A DNA stretch of 64,000 bases from Teredinibacter franksiae (lineage in GTDB: Bacteria; Pseudomonadota; Gammaproteobacteria; Pseudomonadales; Cellvibrionaceae): positions 1 to 64,000 of the forward strand of contig NZ_JACJUV010000008.1 in NCBI RefSeq assembly GCF_014218805.1, given 5' to 3'. Positions 9,153-18,871 of the stretch are shown piece by piece. The position numbers were made by a program, and so were the translations under genes. The notes beneath the pieces are model-generated. The model worked only from the letters and a program-made list of their open reading frames with translations. It searched no databases and was not told where the DNA came from. Within the stretch, counting starts at the first letter, position 1. Each line of letters opens with the position of its first letter.

Positions 9153-9911
9153 ATGACAAAACAATCGCGAGATTCGCGCGACACCCTCTTTGCCGCAACA
9201 GACGCCGAATTCGGTGCATTTACGTTCGACCAAAAGGTGGTAGATGTATTCCCCGATATGATCAAGCGCTCGGTCCCCGGCTACACCACTATCATTCATA
9301 TGGCCGGCCAGCTGGCCGAGCGCTACGCGCAGGCCGGCAGCCTTTGTTACGACCTAGGCTGTTCATTGGGAGCGTCAACCCTTGCGATGCGTCATCGTAT
9401 ACAGGCTGCTGGCGTCAAAATTATTGCTATAGACAATTCTCAGGAGATGATCCAACGCTGCCAGCAAGTTATAGATGCCGATAGCCATGAGATTCCGGTA
9501 GAGCTACGTCAGGAAAGCCTGCTCGACAGCCAGATTGAAAACGCGTCCGTGGTAGTCATGAATTTTACGTTGCAATTTATTGCGCCAGCCGAACGAGACA
9601 GGCTTATTGCACGTATCTATCAGGGGATGCGCCCGGGTGGCGTTTTTATTCTCTCCGAAAAACTCACCTTCAATAGCGCTCACCACGACGAGCTAATGAA
9701 CGAGCTTCACTATTACTTCAAAAAAACCAATGGTTACAGTGAACTCGAGATTGCCCAAAAACGCTCCGCTCTAGATAATGTACTCATTCCAGAATCATTG
9801 GAGTGTCACCAACAGCGCCTTGCCAAAGCCGGTTTTGAAGGCACCGAGCTGTGGTTCCAATGCTTTAACTTTTCGTCATTACTGGCGTTTAAACCCATTC
9901 AGGAGAAATAG
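9153..9911 (+). CDS. cmoA: Carboxy-S-adenosyl-L-methionine synthase CmoA
   Basis: CmoA makes carboxy-SAM from SAM and prephenate. The 252-residue protein has the SAM-binding motif [19 protein letters not shown] and NFTLQFI, then EKLTF, all typical of CmoA. Length is as in E. coli (247). The stop codon is 3 bp before the TTG start of cmoB, so the pair is an operon. The product is used by CmoB on U34 of tRNAs that read NNA/G/U codons. Confidence 0.97.
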   Translation: MTKQSRDSRDTLFAATDAEFGAFTFDQKVVDVFPDMIKRSVPGYTTIIHMAGQLAERYAQAGSLCYDLGCSLGASTLAMRHRIQAAGVKIIAIDNSQEMIQRCQQVIDADSHEIPVELRQESLLDSQIENASVVVMNFTLQFIAPAERDRLIARIYQGMRPGGVFILSEKLTFNSAHHDELMNELHYYFKKTNGYSELEIAQKRSALDNVLIPESLECHQQRLAKAGFEGTELWFQCFNFSSLLAFKPIQEK

Positions 9912-9914
9912 TAG

Positions 9915-10913
9915 TTGAGCGAACACACCTTTGAGGGGCCTATCGATTACACCCCGCTACTGTCTTACCTCAGCAAAAATGAATTGGCGCACTGGGCCGA
10001 CATTTTGCCGGCGCAGATTAACGCGGGCTTGTCGCTAAAACGCTTCGGTGACTTAGCGGGTTGGTATCAAGCCATGGCCGAGTTACCTACGGTTACCTCA
10101 AACCAGTGCGATTTCAACCGTCAGGTTCGGGTGGGTCATGCTGATGAACTCACCCATCAACAGCTACAAACGCTGGAGCAAGCCTTTCGTAAACTGATTC
10201 CTTGGCGAAAAGGACCCTTTGATCTCTTTGGCCTTAAAATCGATACAGAATGGCGATCCGACTGGAAATGGGACAGGCTGGAACCACATATCGCTAATCT
10301 AGATCAACGCAGAGTATTAGACGTCGGTTGCGGCAGTGGGTACCACTGCTGGCGTATGCATGGCGCAGGGGCTGAGCAAGTTATCGGCATTGAACCCTCT
10401 CCACGTTTTGTGGTGCAGTTTTACATGGTTAAAGCCCTAGTAGGAAACTGCGCTGTCGATGTCTTACCCATTGGCATTGAATCGCTGCCACCAAAACTCG
10501 AACATTTTGATACCACCTTCTCTATGGGGGTGCTCTACCATCGCCGCTCACCAATGGATCACCTTTTAGAGTTACGTGATACTTTGCGTCCTGGTGGTGA
10601 GTTAGTACTTGAAACACTGGTTATTGAGGGGAAAGAAGGCGAAGTACTGGTTCCCCATGGCCGCTACGGTAAAATGAATAACGTTTGGTTTATTCCCAGC
10701 GTTCCAACCCTCACCGCATGGCTAGAAAAGTGCGGCTACGAAAACGCGCGTTGTGTGGACTGCAGCCAAACCACAACAGACGAACAAAGAGCAACCGATT
10801 GGATGAAGTTTCAATCGCTTGAAGATTTTCTTGACCCAACGGACCCTTCCGTAACAGTTGAGGGGCACCCAGCGCCTAAAAGAGCGATTATTCTTGCCAA
10901 TAAAAAACTCTAG
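9915..10913 (+). CDS. cmoB: tRNA U34 carboxymethyltransferase CmoB
   Basis: CmoB transfers the carboxymethyl group from carboxy-SAM to 5-hydroxyuridine-34. The 332-residue protein has an N-terminal helical part with WRKGPFDLFG and IDTEWRSDWKW, then the methyltransferase motif VLDVGCGSGYHCWRM and SMGVLYHRRSP. The start is TTG 9915, supported by AGGAG at 9901-9905 inside the end of cmoA. With cmoA directly upstream and cmoM at 2.0-2.8 kb, the window holds three steps of the cmo5U/mcmo5U pathway. Confidence 0.97.
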   Translation: MSEHTFEGPIDYTPLLSYLSKNELAHWADILPAQINAGLSLKRFGDLAGWYQAMAELPTVTSNQCDFNRQVRVGHADELTHQQLQTLEQAFRKLIPWRKGPFDLFGLKIDTEWRSDWKWDRLEPHIANLDQRRVLDVGCGSGYHCWRMHGAGAEQVIGIEPSPRFVVQFYMVKALVGNCAVDVLPIGIESLPPKLEHFDTTFSMGVLYHRRSPMDHLLELRDTLRPGGELVLETLVIEGKEGEVLVPHGRYGKMNNVWFIPSVPTLTAWLEKCGYENARCVDCSQTTTDEQRATDWMKFQSLEDFLDPTDPSVTVEGHPAPKRAIILANKKL

Positions 10914-10994
10914 CCACCCTAGACCTCCGGAGCACAGAAAGCACCCTGCAGAATTAGCCGGCTATTGACTGTGTGTGGTGAAGCCACACCGGGC

Positions 10995-11534
10995 TTAATC
11001 GATGGGATTGATGTCCAAGCTTAAGCCAAACGCCGCAACAACCTGCTTACACCAGCTTTCAATACGCTGATTAGAGAGTTCTGGCTGCTGGTCCTCGTCC
11101 AGCGCTAAGCCCACGAACAGATCCTTACCCTCCACGATTGCTTTTGAAGCATCAAACTCATAGCCCTCTGTGGGCCAATGGCCAACAACTTTGGCGCCCT
11201 TACGCACAATGACATCGTGAAGTAATCCCATCGCATCGAGAAAGAAATCACCATAGCCGAACTGATCACCCAAGCCAAATAATGCGACCGTCTTGCCGGT
11301 GAAGCTTACCTCTTCTAAGTCACTCCAGAAATCATCCCAATCGGACTGGATCTGTCCGAAGTCCCAGGTTGGAATTCCCATCATCATCAATTCGTACTTG
11401 GCAAAATCCAGCTGTGTGGCGTCACCAATATCCACCACTTCCACGACATCGGCGCCAAGACACTGTTGAATACGATAGGCAATAGCCTCGGTATTCCCTT
11501 CGTCGCTGCCGAAAAACAGGCCTATCTTTGCCAC
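10995..11534 (-). CDS. fldB: Flavodoxin FldB-type
   Basis: This 179-residue long-chain flavodoxin binds FMN and carries single electrons in the cytoplasm. The phosphate-binding loop is GSDEGNTEAIA, the first isoalloxazine loop is PTWDFGQIQSDWDDFW and the second is FGLGDQFGYGDFFLDAMG. The C-terminal WPTEGYEF, LFVGLALDEDQQ and RIESWCKQV match E. coli FldB better than FldA. Start is GTG 11534 with GAGG upstream. It converges with cmoB, with a small hairpin (GTGTGG/CCACAC) at 10973-10989 between them. Confidence 0.9.
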   Translation of the reverse strand: MAKIGLFFGSDEGNTEAIAYRIQQCLGADVVEVVDIGDATQLDFAKYELMMMGIPTWDFGQIQSDWDDFWSDLEEVSFTGKTVALFGLGDQFGYGDFFLDAMGLLHDVIVRKGAKVVGHWPTEGYEFDASKAIVEGKDLFVGLALDEDQQPELSNQRIESWCKQVVAAFGLSLDINPID

Positions 11535-11851
11535 TTAAAACCTCATTAATACATACACTATGGGCGAAACTGCGGACTACAAAGCCCTACATCAGAGGGC
11601 GCACATTCTCGCAACTTCTCCGATTTGTCGCAATCACGGTAAGCCAATAAACCGGCAATTGGTCGCCCTCAAGCAGAAAATCCTTGCCGTTTCTAACGAC
11701 AGCTTTTTGGCGAAACTTAAAACATCAATAAAGAAGGCCCTCTAAGTCATTGTATTTAAAGTACTAAATTAAATTTAGGACTTTTGGCACAAATTTAGCT
11801 AAATATGACTTAACCCGTTTTGTATGCCGTATCGATTTAACAGGAACAACT
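11535..11851. other. Intergenic stretch between fldB and a diguanylate cyclase gene
   Basis: These 317 bp separate divergent genes. They must hold the promoters of both. The 11750-11810 part is AT-rich. A 61-codon open frame (11560-11745) lies here, but it has no ribosome site and no recognisable product, so I do not call it a gene. Confidence 0.4.
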
Positions 11852-12829
11852 ATGGTGACCTTGGCTTCCAGCAAAGACAATAGCGCTTCCAGCACCGCCT
11901 CCACAACGCTTGGAACAAACAAGCCCATACCGTGGCCAAGCCAGAGAGTAAATGGATTCCCAGCTGAAAACACTTTTCGCGATCTTCAGTTTAAGCTTGC
12001 CAATAATCTACAAAGCTCTTTGGACTTACATACCACGCTAGAGTTGTTTTTTAACAACATTCAGGATGCCGTTGCGCTTCATGGTTTAAGCTACAGCCCA
12101 CCGGCTAGCCAAAAACGTTTTGCCCTCGGAGAGGCTAAGGTACACAAAGCCAACTACGCCATTTCCGGCGATAACGTTCAACTTGGTCAAATTGAATTTA
12201 GCCGTTCTAAGCGATTTCTCGAAGCTGAATTGGCGATGCTCGAAATGATGGTAGGCGTACTCTTTTACCCCCTGCGTAACGCTTTACTGTATCAGCAGGC
12301 CCTAGAAAATTCGTTTCGCGATAGCCTCACAGGAGTCGGTAACCGCAGTGCCTTTGACGCAAGTTTCGACCGCGAACTCAAGCTGGCACAAAGGCACCAG
12401 CTGCCTTTGTCAGTGATGGTGCTCGATATTGATCACTTCAAACAAGTGAACGACCAGCACGGTCATCAACACGGTGACCGTGTGTTAAAACAGGTTGCCG
12501 AGGTACTACTTAAAGCCTTGCGCGAAACCGACCAAATATTCCGCTACGGTGGGGAAGAATTTGTAATATTACTCAATAATACCGACTTGCACAGCGCTAC
12601 CCTCATAGCAGAGCGTATACGCGTGCATATTGCGATGACACCCTGCCCATTAGCGGGAAAGCAAACGTTTGTAAGTATAAGTGCTGGGGTCAGTCAGATT
12701 CAGGCCACGGATAATGGTGAAACACTGTTTGGCCGAGCGGACGAAGCCCTTTATCGCGCTAAAGCTGAGGGCAGAAACTGTGTAAGATCCGAAAACAATG
12801 TCGCACTTTCAAGTGAGCAGGCCCTTTAA
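11852..12829 (+). CDS. GGDEF diguanylate cyclase
   Basis: The 325-residue protein has a C-terminal GGDEF domain (from about residue 155) with DSLTGVGNR, LDIDHFKQVNDQHGHQHGD and the active motif GGEEF. An RETD lies exactly five residues before GGEEF, the classic I-site for product inhibition by c-di-GMP. The N-terminal 150 residues have no transmembrane segment and look like a GAF-type or other small sensory fold; I cannot identify it. It should make c-di-GMP from two GTP in the cytoplasm. AGGA precedes ATG 11852. Its end overlaps the convergent gene by 4 bp. Confidence 0.9.
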   Translation: MVTLASSKDNSASSTASTTLGTNKPIPWPSQRVNGFPAENTFRDLQFKLANNLQSSLDLHTTLELFFNNIQDAVALHGLSYSPPASQKRFALGEAKVHKANYAISGDNVQLGQIEFSRSKRFLEAELAMLEMMVGVLFYPLRNALLYQQALENSFRDSLTGVGNRSAFDASFDRELKLAQRHQLPLSVMVLDIDHFKQVNDQHGHQHGDRVLKQVAEVLLKALRETDQIFRYGGEEFVILLNNTDLHSATLIAERIRVHIAMTPCPLAGKQTFVSISAGVSQIQATDNGETLFGRADEALYRAKAEGRNCVRSENNVALSSEQAL

Positions 12830-13263
12830 GGGGCGCTGTTATTACTCTTCAGAGCTTCCGCTTCCGCTTCCGCTTTCTCCATAGCATTAATTTCGGCTAA
12901 CTCTACCGGCGTATGCTGACCGTAAAAGTGAGGGTAATCCCAGCCGTAGCCCCAACGAAAGTCCGTTGGCCAAAAAGGTGAACCTCCCACTCGAACACCC
13001 GCTAGCATCAGCTGAGCAATTTCTTCTTCACCAGCGTTAGCTACGCAGTTACGCAGTTGCTCGTCTGCAATCCAACGCTGCTTGTAGGTTCCTCCACGCC
13101 AGTAGGCGCGGTCGTGTTCCGTACAGCAATGCAGCCATAATTCTTTCTGTGAACGCGTTCCTTCGGGGAATGCACTGCATCCGTCACTGGTGAAAGGTTT
13201 GAGTTCACCTGCAGCGACAAAACTCGCAAACAAACAAAAACCCAATACCACGCTAAGGCGCAT
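12826..13263 (-). CDS. Secreted protein with phospholipase-A2-like CCxxHD motif
   Basis: The 145-residue protein has a signal peptide (about residues 1-18, ending SFVAAG), so it is exported. The mature part has DGCSAFPEGT followed by WLHCCTEHDRAYW with C46, C47, H50 and D51, which resembles the phospholipase A2 active-site helix CCxxHD. Mature cysteines C29, C46, C47 and C73 could form two disulfides. No further catalytic residues can be confirmed, and related short proteins are generally annotated only as hypothetical. The start codon shares one base with the rluB stop (TGATG), so translation is probably coupled. The C-terminus is Ala/Glu-rich. Confidence 0.6.
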   Translation of the reverse strand: MRLSVVLGFCLFASFVAAGELKPFTSDGCSAFPEGTRSQKELWLHCCTEHDRAYWRGGTYKQRWIADEQLRNCVANAGEEEIAQLMLAGVRVGGSPFWPTDFRWGYGWDYPHFYGQHTPVELAEINAMEKAEAEAEALKSNNSAP

Positions 13264-14153
13264 CAGCTGTCTGGGCGACTTTTGCTAGAATTGCGTGCCG
13301 AAGCGCGACGCGATGTATGCCCTTTACGCAAACGACGTTGATGGCGCTCGCGAGATTTACGTAACTCTACAGAATATTTAGGTTTAGGCGGGCCATCAAT
13401 ACCAGCGGTTGCACAGAGTTCGTTCACTTCTTTTTCGTGCAATTCTAGCCATTGACCGGAACGAACGTGAGAGGGAATGAAGATATTGCCGTATCGCACG
13501 CGCTTCAAACGGCTCACGCGCATCTCCTGGCTTTCCCACAAACGCCTCACTTCGCGATTGCGGCCTTCCATTACCACACAGTAGAACCATTGATTACTGC
13601 TTTCTTTCGAGCCTTCTTTGATATCGGAAAATCGTGCTATTCCGTCATCCAGTAAAACACCGTCTCTTAAACGCTGGAGCATATCGTTATCGACATCACC
13701 TTGAATTCGCACTAAATATTCACGGTCAATATTCGAAGATGGATGCATCAGCTTGTTGGCAAGTTCACCATCATTGGTAAAAAGCAGTAAACCACTGGTA
13801 TTAAAATCTAAACGTCCGACCGAAATCCACCGGTTGTTCGCTATTTTTGGCAAGCTGTCGTAGACCGTTGGACGCCCTTCGGGGTCGGAGCGGGAACAGA
13901 TCTGACCTTCAGGTTTGTTGTACAAAATTACCCGAATACGCTCTCGGGCCTGAGGCCCAGTGCGAATCCGTTTGCCACCAAATTCAATGCTATCTGTATC
14001 AGATACCCGGTCACCTAGCTTCGCGACAACGCCATTTACAAGCGCCTTACCCAAACTGATGGACCGCTCCATTTCACGGCGAGAACCCAGGCCTGCACGT
14101 GCGAGAACCTTTTGCAGTTTTTCACCTTCAGGTGATTCTGGTTGATCAGTCAT
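13263..14153 (-). CDS. rluB: 23S rRNA pseudouridine synthase RluB
   Basis: RluB makes pseudouridine 2605 in 23S rRNA. An S4 RNA-binding domain ([18 protein letters not shown]...) is followed by the RsuA-type catalytic domain with [18 protein letters not shown] holding the catalytic Asp. The C-terminus is very basic ([16 protein letters not shown]). I chose ATG 14153; an in-frame ATG at 14168 and a longer open frame to 14249 run inside scpB and lack better ribosome sites. The start overlaps the scpB end by 8 bp, so scpA-scpB-rluB form one operon, a common arrangement in gammaproteobacteria. Confidence 0.94.
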   Translation of the reverse strand: MTDQPESPEGEKLQKVLARAGLGSRREMERSISLGKALVNGVVAKLGDRVSDTDSIEFGGKRIRTGPQARERIRVILYNKPEGQICSRSDPEGRPTVYDSLPKIANNRWISVGRLDFNTSGLLLFTNDGELANKLMHPSSNIDREYLVRIQGDVDNDMLQRLRDGVLLDDGIARFSDIKEGSKESSNQWFYCVVMEGRNREVRRLWESQEMRVSRLKRVRYGNIFIPSHVRSGQWLELHEKEVNELCATAGIDGPPKPKYSVELRKSRERHQRRLRKGHTSRRASARNSSKSRPDS

Positions 14154-15378
14154 GGCGGTTTTCTTCATCCCCTGGTACGACGTTGCTATCTGTTGGGGCG
14201 TTTTCAGAATCCAGCTCAGCGCTAGATTCATCGCCAGTATCAATCTCACTGTCGAACAGAGAAGGCGCTAGGATTTTTTTCTCTTGCTGCTCTTCCTGCT
14301 CTTGCGGATCTTCTTGGCCTTCTTGGCCTTCTTGATCTTCTTGATCTTCTTGATCTTCTTGATCTTCTTGATCTTCTTGATCTTCTTGATCTTCTTGATC
14401 TTCTTGATCTTCTTGATCTTCTTGATCTTCTTGATCTTCTTGATCTTCTTGATCTTCTTGATCTTGCTGATCTTGCTGATCTTGCTGATCTTGCTGATCT
14501 TGCTGATCTTGCTGATTTTGCTGATTTTGCTGATCTTGCTGATCTTGCTGATCTTGCTGATCTTGCTGATCTTGCTGATCTTGCTGATCTTGCGAAAGTT
14601 TAAGCTCTTCCCCCAGCTCTAACACAACGGCTTCTGCGGCGACTTCAGCATCGTCTAATTCTGTAATGTCCACCCCATCGCCTGCTTCAGTTTCGTCGCC
14701 AACAGACAGACTCTCTTCAGGTGCATCACCGTCAGTTTCGGCTAGCTGCTCAGCGCTTTCGGTAGCTTTAGCGGCCGCTGCTGCGGCAATACTTTCCTGA
14801 ACCTCAGGCGGTAACAGGTCGAATTCCAAGCTTTCATTTAAACTATCAATATCACGCAGCTCGCCCAGAGTTGGCAACTCATCCAAGCTTTTCATATTAA
14901 AATAATCTAGAAACTGCTTAGTGGTAACGTAGAGAGCCGGGCGCCCTGGCACATCGCGGTGACCGACCACCTTTACCCATTCACGTTCAGTAAGCGTTTT
15001 AATAATATGGCTACTGACAGCAACACCACGCACTTCTTCGATATCACCACGAGTAAGCGGTTGGCGATAGGCAATCAGCGCAATTGTTTCGAGCATCGCC
15101 CGCGAGTATTTCTGTGGTTTTTCTTCCCACAATCGATTAACCCAACCAGCTAAATCTTCTCGCACCTGAAAACGATAGCCGCTAGCCACCTCTGCCAACC
15201 CGAAACCGCGACCTTCACAACTCAGAATAATGTCGTCCAGTACGGACTTCAGCTCTTCTTTACTGGGCGCTTCGTGTTCTTCGAATAAGGTGAGCATCCT
15301 ATCAATGGTGAGGGGCTCTCCGGCTGCCAGAATGGCGCCTTCAATAATGTCTTGTAACTGCTTTTTCTCGAGACTCAT
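14146..15378 (-). CDS. scpB: Condensin kleisin-associated protein ScpB with long acidic repeat tail
   Basis: ScpB binds ScpA and SMC/MksB in chromosome condensation. The usual two winged-helix domains fill about residues 1-190 ([58 protein letters not shown]). The full length is 410 residues, about twice the family norm. The extra part is an acidic linker and then a DQQ/DQE repeat tract (about residues 264-356) from a 9-bp tandem DNA repeat. The frame stays open to the stop, which overlaps rluB. The tail is probably disordered and should not affect the folded core; that is inference. Confidence 0.93.
   Translation of the reverse strand: MSLEKKQLQDIIEGAILAAGEPLTIDRMLTLFEEHEAPSKEELKSVLDDIILSCEGRGFGLAEVASGYRFQVREDLAGWVNRLWEEKPQKYSRAMLETIALIAYRQPLTRGDIEEVRGVAVSSHIIKTLTEREWVKVVGHRDVPGRPALYVTTKQFLDYFNMKSLDELPTLGELRDIDSLNESLEFDLLPPEVQESIAAAAAAKATESAEQLAETDGDAPEESLSVGDETEAGDGVDITELDDAEVAAEAVVLELGEELKLSQDQQDQQDQQDQQDQQDQQDQQNQQNQQDQQDQQDQQDQQDQQDQEDQEDQEDQEDQEDQEDQEDQEDQEDQEDQEDQEDQEDQEDQEGQEGQEDPQEQEEQQEKKILAPSLFDSEIDTGDESSAELDSENAPTDSNVVPGDEENRHD
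14311..14589. repeat. 9-bp tandem repeat, 31 units, inside scpB
   Basis: On the plus strand the array reads TTCTTGGCC x2 (14311-14328), TTCTTGATC x15 (14329-14463) and TTGCTGATC x14 (14464-14589), two of the last set being TTGCTGATT. In the scpB frame these are GQE, DQE, DQQ and NQQ. Two internally near-identical blocks differing by one base suggest two rounds of slippage expansion. Unit length is a multiple of three, so copy-number change would not shift frame. Confidence 0.97.
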
Positions 15379-15419
15379 GAACGTTTTTTCGTAATATTGA
15401 GATGAAACCCTCGCAGCAA

Positions 15420-16325
15420 TTACTGCGCGCGGGCTTTAACATGTATAGGGCCGAAAGATTCGGTTTGTACAATTTCGACTAGGGCCTCTTTAATAAGCTC
15501 CATAACCGCAAGAAAAGTCACCACCACGCCCAAACGGCCTTCATTGACGGTAAACAGACTAACAAACGGTACAAATTGCTGGCCGTTAAGCTTGTCCAGT
15601 ACTTGCCCCATTCTTTCGCGCGTAGAAAGCTTTTCTTTTTCAACGTGATGGCTTTCAAACATATCGGCACGACGAAGTACTTCCGACAGTGCCAGCAAAA
15701 CCTCTTTTAGGTCCACATCTGGATCTGGTCGGGAAAGATACCTGTCCGGCCCTTCGGCTTTAGCGATATGAACATCTCGATGCATACGCGGAAGCTCATC
15801 GATATCTTCTGCTGCTTGCTTAAAGCGTTCGTACTCCTGCAGCCGGCGAATAAGGGTTGCTCGAGGGTCGTCATCTTCTTCGTCGCTGACTTCTTGTGAG
15901 CGAGGCAACAACATGCGTGACTTAATTTCAGCCAGCATGGCAGCCATCACCAAATATTCCGCGGCTAGCTCAAACTGTATGGCCTCCATCACCTCAACGT
16001 AGGATACATACTGGCGCGTAATTTCAGATACGTCGATTTCGAGAATATCGAGATTTTGTCGGCGGATCAGGTAAAGCAACAAATCTAAAGGCCCTTCAAA
16101 AGCCTCCAGAAAGACTTCTAATGCATCGGGCGGGATATACAGATCTTTGGGTAGCTGAGTGAAAGCTTTACCCTGCACTATGGCAAACGGCATCTCCCCC
16201 TGTTCGGGGTGTTTATCACCTGTGGCGGCCACTGCGGCGTCACTCACGTCAGCGGCTACAGCCTCTGGCGCTTGCTGATCAACCGTTTCCGCTGCTTCAG
16301 CAACGTTTGTTTCTATTCCCGACAA
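15420..16325 (-). CDS. scpA: Segregation and condensation protein ScpA
   Basis: ScpA is the kleisin that bridges SMC-type ATPase heads. The conserved core begins at FEGPLDLLLYLIRRQNLDILEI and includes YLVMAAMLAEIKSRMLLP, ending with the C-terminal winged helix (VVVTFLAVMELIKEALVEIVQ). The 301 residues include an Ala-rich N-terminal extension of about 75 residues. The start is TTG 16325 with GAAGGTG upstream; a shorter start at MPFAIVQG is possible. It is 41 bp upstream of scpB. Confidence 0.94.
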   Translation of the reverse strand: MSGIETNVAEAAETVDQQAPEAVAADVSDAAVAATGDKHPEQGEMPFAIVQGKAFTQLPKDLYIPPDALEVFLEAFEGPLDLLLYLIRRQNLDILEIDVSEITRQYVSYVEVMEAIQFELAAEYLVMAAMLAEIKSRMLLPRSQEVSDEEDDDPRATLIRRLQEYERFKQAAEDIDELPRMHRDVHIAKAEGPDRYLSRPDPDVDLKEVLLALSEVLRRADMFESHHVEKEKLSTRERMGQVLDKLNGQQFVPFVSLFTVNEGRLGVVVTFLAVMELIKEALVEIVQTESFGPIHVKARAQ

Positions 16326-16400
16326 GGCACACCTTCACTACAAACAGATGAAAAAAGACCGCGCATTATAGCGGCAGACGCAAAGGAACTGCCATGAGAG

Positions 16401-17021
16401 TTATTCAAAATCGCTTATGTCACCGCAGCCCGCTCTCAAGACCTGGGGGTCTTCTCCGGTAAGATCGATCACGCTAGTGGCCTCCAAACCACAAAACCCG
16501 CCGTCGATGACCAGCTCTACCTGATGCTCTAAAGTGTCGCGAATATCATAGGGGTCAGTTAAAGGCACATCGTCCCCAGGCAGAATCAAAGACGAACTCA
16601 TTAACGGTTCACCGAGCTCCTCCATTAAAGCCAAGGCGATAGCGTTATCGGGCACACGCATACCCAAAGTCTTACGCTTTGGGTGCTGTAAACGCCGTGG
16701 CACCTCACTTGTAGCGTTAAGAATAAAGGTGAAGGGCCCCGGTGTGTGGCTGCGTATAAGCCGATAAACCGCATTATCCACACGGGCATAATTGGCGAGT
16801 TCAGACAGGTCGCGGCACATTAAAGTGAAATTATGGTCTTTGTCTAACTGCCTCAACGCTCGAATGCGATCCAGCGCAAACTTGTCGCCAATATGGCAAC
16901 CCAGTGCGTACGCCGAATCAGTTGGGTATACAATCAAACCACCCTTACGGAGAATTTCCACAGCCTGACGAATTAGCCTTGCTTGCGGGTTTTCGGGGTG
17001 AATTGCAAAGAATTGCGCCAT
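16401..17021 (-). CDS. yciO: YciO/Sua5-family L-threonylcarbamoyladenylate synthase-like protein
   Basis: This 206-residue protein has the same length as E. coli YciO and is close to it throughout: FFAIHPENPQARLI, GGLIVYPTDSAYALGC, NFTLMCRDLSELA, TPGPFTFILNAT, RKTLGMRVP. It has the YrdC/Sua5 fold that binds ATP and L-threonine, but YciO is the paralogue of TsaC and its cellular role is less clear. ATG 17021 has GAGG upstream; a longer open frame upstream overlaps rnm and is not used. It lies 25 bp after rnm, as in many gammaproteobacteria. Confidence 0.95.
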   Translation of the reverse strand: MAQFFAIHPENPQARLIRQAVEILRKGGLIVYPTDSAYALGCHIGDKFALDRIRALRQLDKDHNFTLMCRDLSELANYARVDNAVYRLIRSHTPGPFTFILNATSEVPRRLQHPKRKTLGMRVPDNAIALALMEELGEPLMSSSLILPGDDVPLTDPYDIRDTLEHQVELVIDGGFCGLEATSVIDLTGEDPQVLRAGCGDISDFE

Positions 17022-17046
17022 TACTGCCTCGTTTTTGCTTTCTATT

Positions 17047-17883
17047 TTATCGACTCCACAAGTCCCACACTGGTTGCACCGTAGACGGCAACCTGTCGGC
17101 ACAACCCAACTCCTGCCATGGTTGACCCGGTACGTGGAAATCGCTACCGCTTGAGCCAGCCAGTTTGAATTGGTTGGCAATTTTAGCAAGATTTCCGGCT
17201 AAACCCACGGGTTGTTTTCCACTGACAACCTCTATGGCCCCACCGCCCACATCTGCAAACTGCTCTGTTAGCAAACACAACTTCGTTCGGGTCATTTTGT
17301 ACTTTGCCGGATGTGCGAGGACGGCGGTACCTCCAGCCTGGGTTATCCAGCCTACGACCTCGGCAATTTCGGGCCAATTACTTTTGACATCACCCATTTT
17401 ACCTGCCCCGAGGTAACGCTTAAACGCCTGGCTGATAGTGCTTACAACGCCCTGTTCAACAAGGTATCGGGCAAAATGGGGTCGACCTACTGCGCCGCCA
17501 TTAGTATAGGATTTTGCCCCCTCTAGCGCCGACGCTATGCCTGCTTTTTCTAGTTTAGTCGCTATAATTTCCGCGCGACTTTCCCGGGCGCGCTCCTGGG
17601 ATAAAACAGCCTGCTGTAGACTCGAATTCGAAATATCAAAGTTCAAACCTACAATATGGACGTTTTTCCCCATCCACTGACTGGAAAATTCAATACCTGC
17701 AACAAGATTTATACCTGTCCGCTCGGACTGCTGTTTGGCCCGGGCTAAGCCATTTATAGTGTCGTGATCTGTGAGTGCAAGGCAGGTAACATTGCGCTCC
17801 GCCGCACGGATTACGACCTCTTCTGGACTCAAGGCACCATCAGACTGGTCGCTATGGCAATGAAGGTCGTATACTGGCGCCAT
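17047..17883 (-). CDS. rnm: PHP-domain exoribonuclease RNase AM
   Basis: RNase AM trims 5' ends of rRNA precursors and degrades oligonucleotides; E. coli calls it YciV/Rnm. The PHP metal motifs are present: DLHCHSDQSDG at the N-terminus, LTDHDTINGL, GIEFSS, LAHPAKY and GSDFH near the C-terminus. Length 278 is normal. It is the first gene of the rnm-yciO pair and is divergent from the membrane-protein gene at 18065. Confidence 0.92.
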   Translation of the reverse strand: MAPVYDLHCHSDQSDGALSPEEVVIRAAERNVTCLALTDHDTINGLARAKQQSERTGINLVAGIEFSSQWMGKNVHIVGLNFDISNSSLQQAVLSQERARESRAEIIATKLEKAGIASALEGAKSYTNGGAVGRPHFARYLVEQGVVSTISQAFKRYLGAGKMGDVKSNWPEIAEVVGWITQAGGTAVLAHPAKYKMTRTKLCLLTEQFADVGGGAIEVVSGKQPVGLAGNLAKIANQFKLAGSSGSDFHVPGQPWQELGCADRLPSTVQPVWDLWSR

Positions 17884-18064
17884 TAATTCAGGTACTCAAT
17901 AACAGGGAACATGATTTAGTTGTTCCACAAGATGATTTAACGTTTAAAATTCAACCAAATGAATTTCAGTACGGAGAAATTCCGTCGATTTGAAACCAAA
18001 CGAAATATCATACGAATAATATCTGGCTAAGGATAAGCCTTCTCACTTTAAAGTTGTAACTTTT

Positions 18065-18868
18065 ATGTCAAATATGCCGAAATCTAAACCCAAACGTGAA
18101 AACCCTTTTATTAACCTTCTGCTAAACATCGCTGTGCCTACCATTATTTTGATGAAATTCAGCGGGCCTGAAGAACTCGGCGCCAGGCTGGGCCTTATTG
18201 TCGCCTTACTATTCCCCATTACCTACGGCGTTTTCGATTATTTCCGCATCAAAAAAATCAATTTCTTCTCCGCATTGGGTGTATTCAGCATTCTGATGAC
18301 CGGCGGCATCGCGCTACTCGAGCTCGACCCGAAGTACATTGCGATTAAGGAAGCCGGAATTCCCGCGCTTATTGCCATTGCATTTTTAGTGACGCTGAAA
18401 ACACGGTCACCACTAATCAAGCTTTTTCTCTATAACGACAATCTACTGCAAACCGCCCGAATTGAGCAATCACTTGAAGAAAATGGGAACTCCGCCGCTT
18501 TTGAGCGGACATTTTTTAACGCAACCGCCATGATCGCCGCATCATTCACGCTGTCGTCAGTGTTAAACTACTTACTTGCCAAGTGGGTAGTCGTAAGCGC
18601 GCCCGGCACAGAGGCCTTCAACGAAGAATTAGGCCGCATGATGGCACTCAGCTACCCGGTAATAGCTATACCCTCATTGATCCTAACATTCGGCATTCTT
18701 TTCTATTTAGTGCGCCGAATTATGGCCCTTACTGGGTTAAAATTCGAACAAATCCTCGTCGATATGGACAGTGACAGCGAAGACCCACAAGCGCAGGGCG
18801 ATTTTGAACAACCCAGCCAGAAGCAACAGAATCAAGCCGAGCCAACGGCCAGTAAGCAGGAAATATAA
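18065..18868 (+). CDS. VC0807-type integral membrane protein
   Basis: The 267-residue protein has about six hydrophobic segments (for example LLLNIAVPTIILMKF, LGLIVALLFPITYGVF, VFSILMTGGIALL, AGIPALIAIAFLV and a final LILTFGILFYLVRR). It ends in a polar, acidic Gln-rich tail. It looks like the inner-membrane VC0807 family, which has no assigned activity. Its stop is 3 bp before yciI, so the genes are co-transcribed. No known transporter motif is visible. Confidence 0.7.
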   Translation: MSNMPKSKPKRENPFINLLLNIAVPTIILMKFSGPEELGARLGLIVALLFPITYGVFDYFRIKKINFFSALGVFSILMTGGIALLELDPKYIAIKEAGIPALIAIAFLVTLKTRSPLIKLFLYNDNLLQTARIEQSLEENGNSAAFERTFFNATAMIAASFTLSSVLNYLLAKWVVVSAPGTEAFNEELGRMMALSYPVIAIPSLILTFGILFYLVRRIMALTGLKFEQILVDMDSDSEDPQAQGDFEQPSQKQQNQAEPTASKQEI

Positions 18869-18871
18869 GAA

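Noticed and set aside
9080..9484. 134-codon frame overlapping cmoA
   Set aside because: Lies in another frame of the clear cmoA gene and has no recognisable domain.
11560..11745. 61-codon open frame between fldB and the diguanylate cyclase
   Set aside because: No ribosome site, no recognisable product, in a divergent promoter gap. Could be real but unsupported.
14284..14622. Plus-strand open frame of 112 residues made of LIF/LIL repeats
   Set aside because: It is the reverse reading of the scpB 9-bp repeat; no start context and no real membrane-protein pattern.
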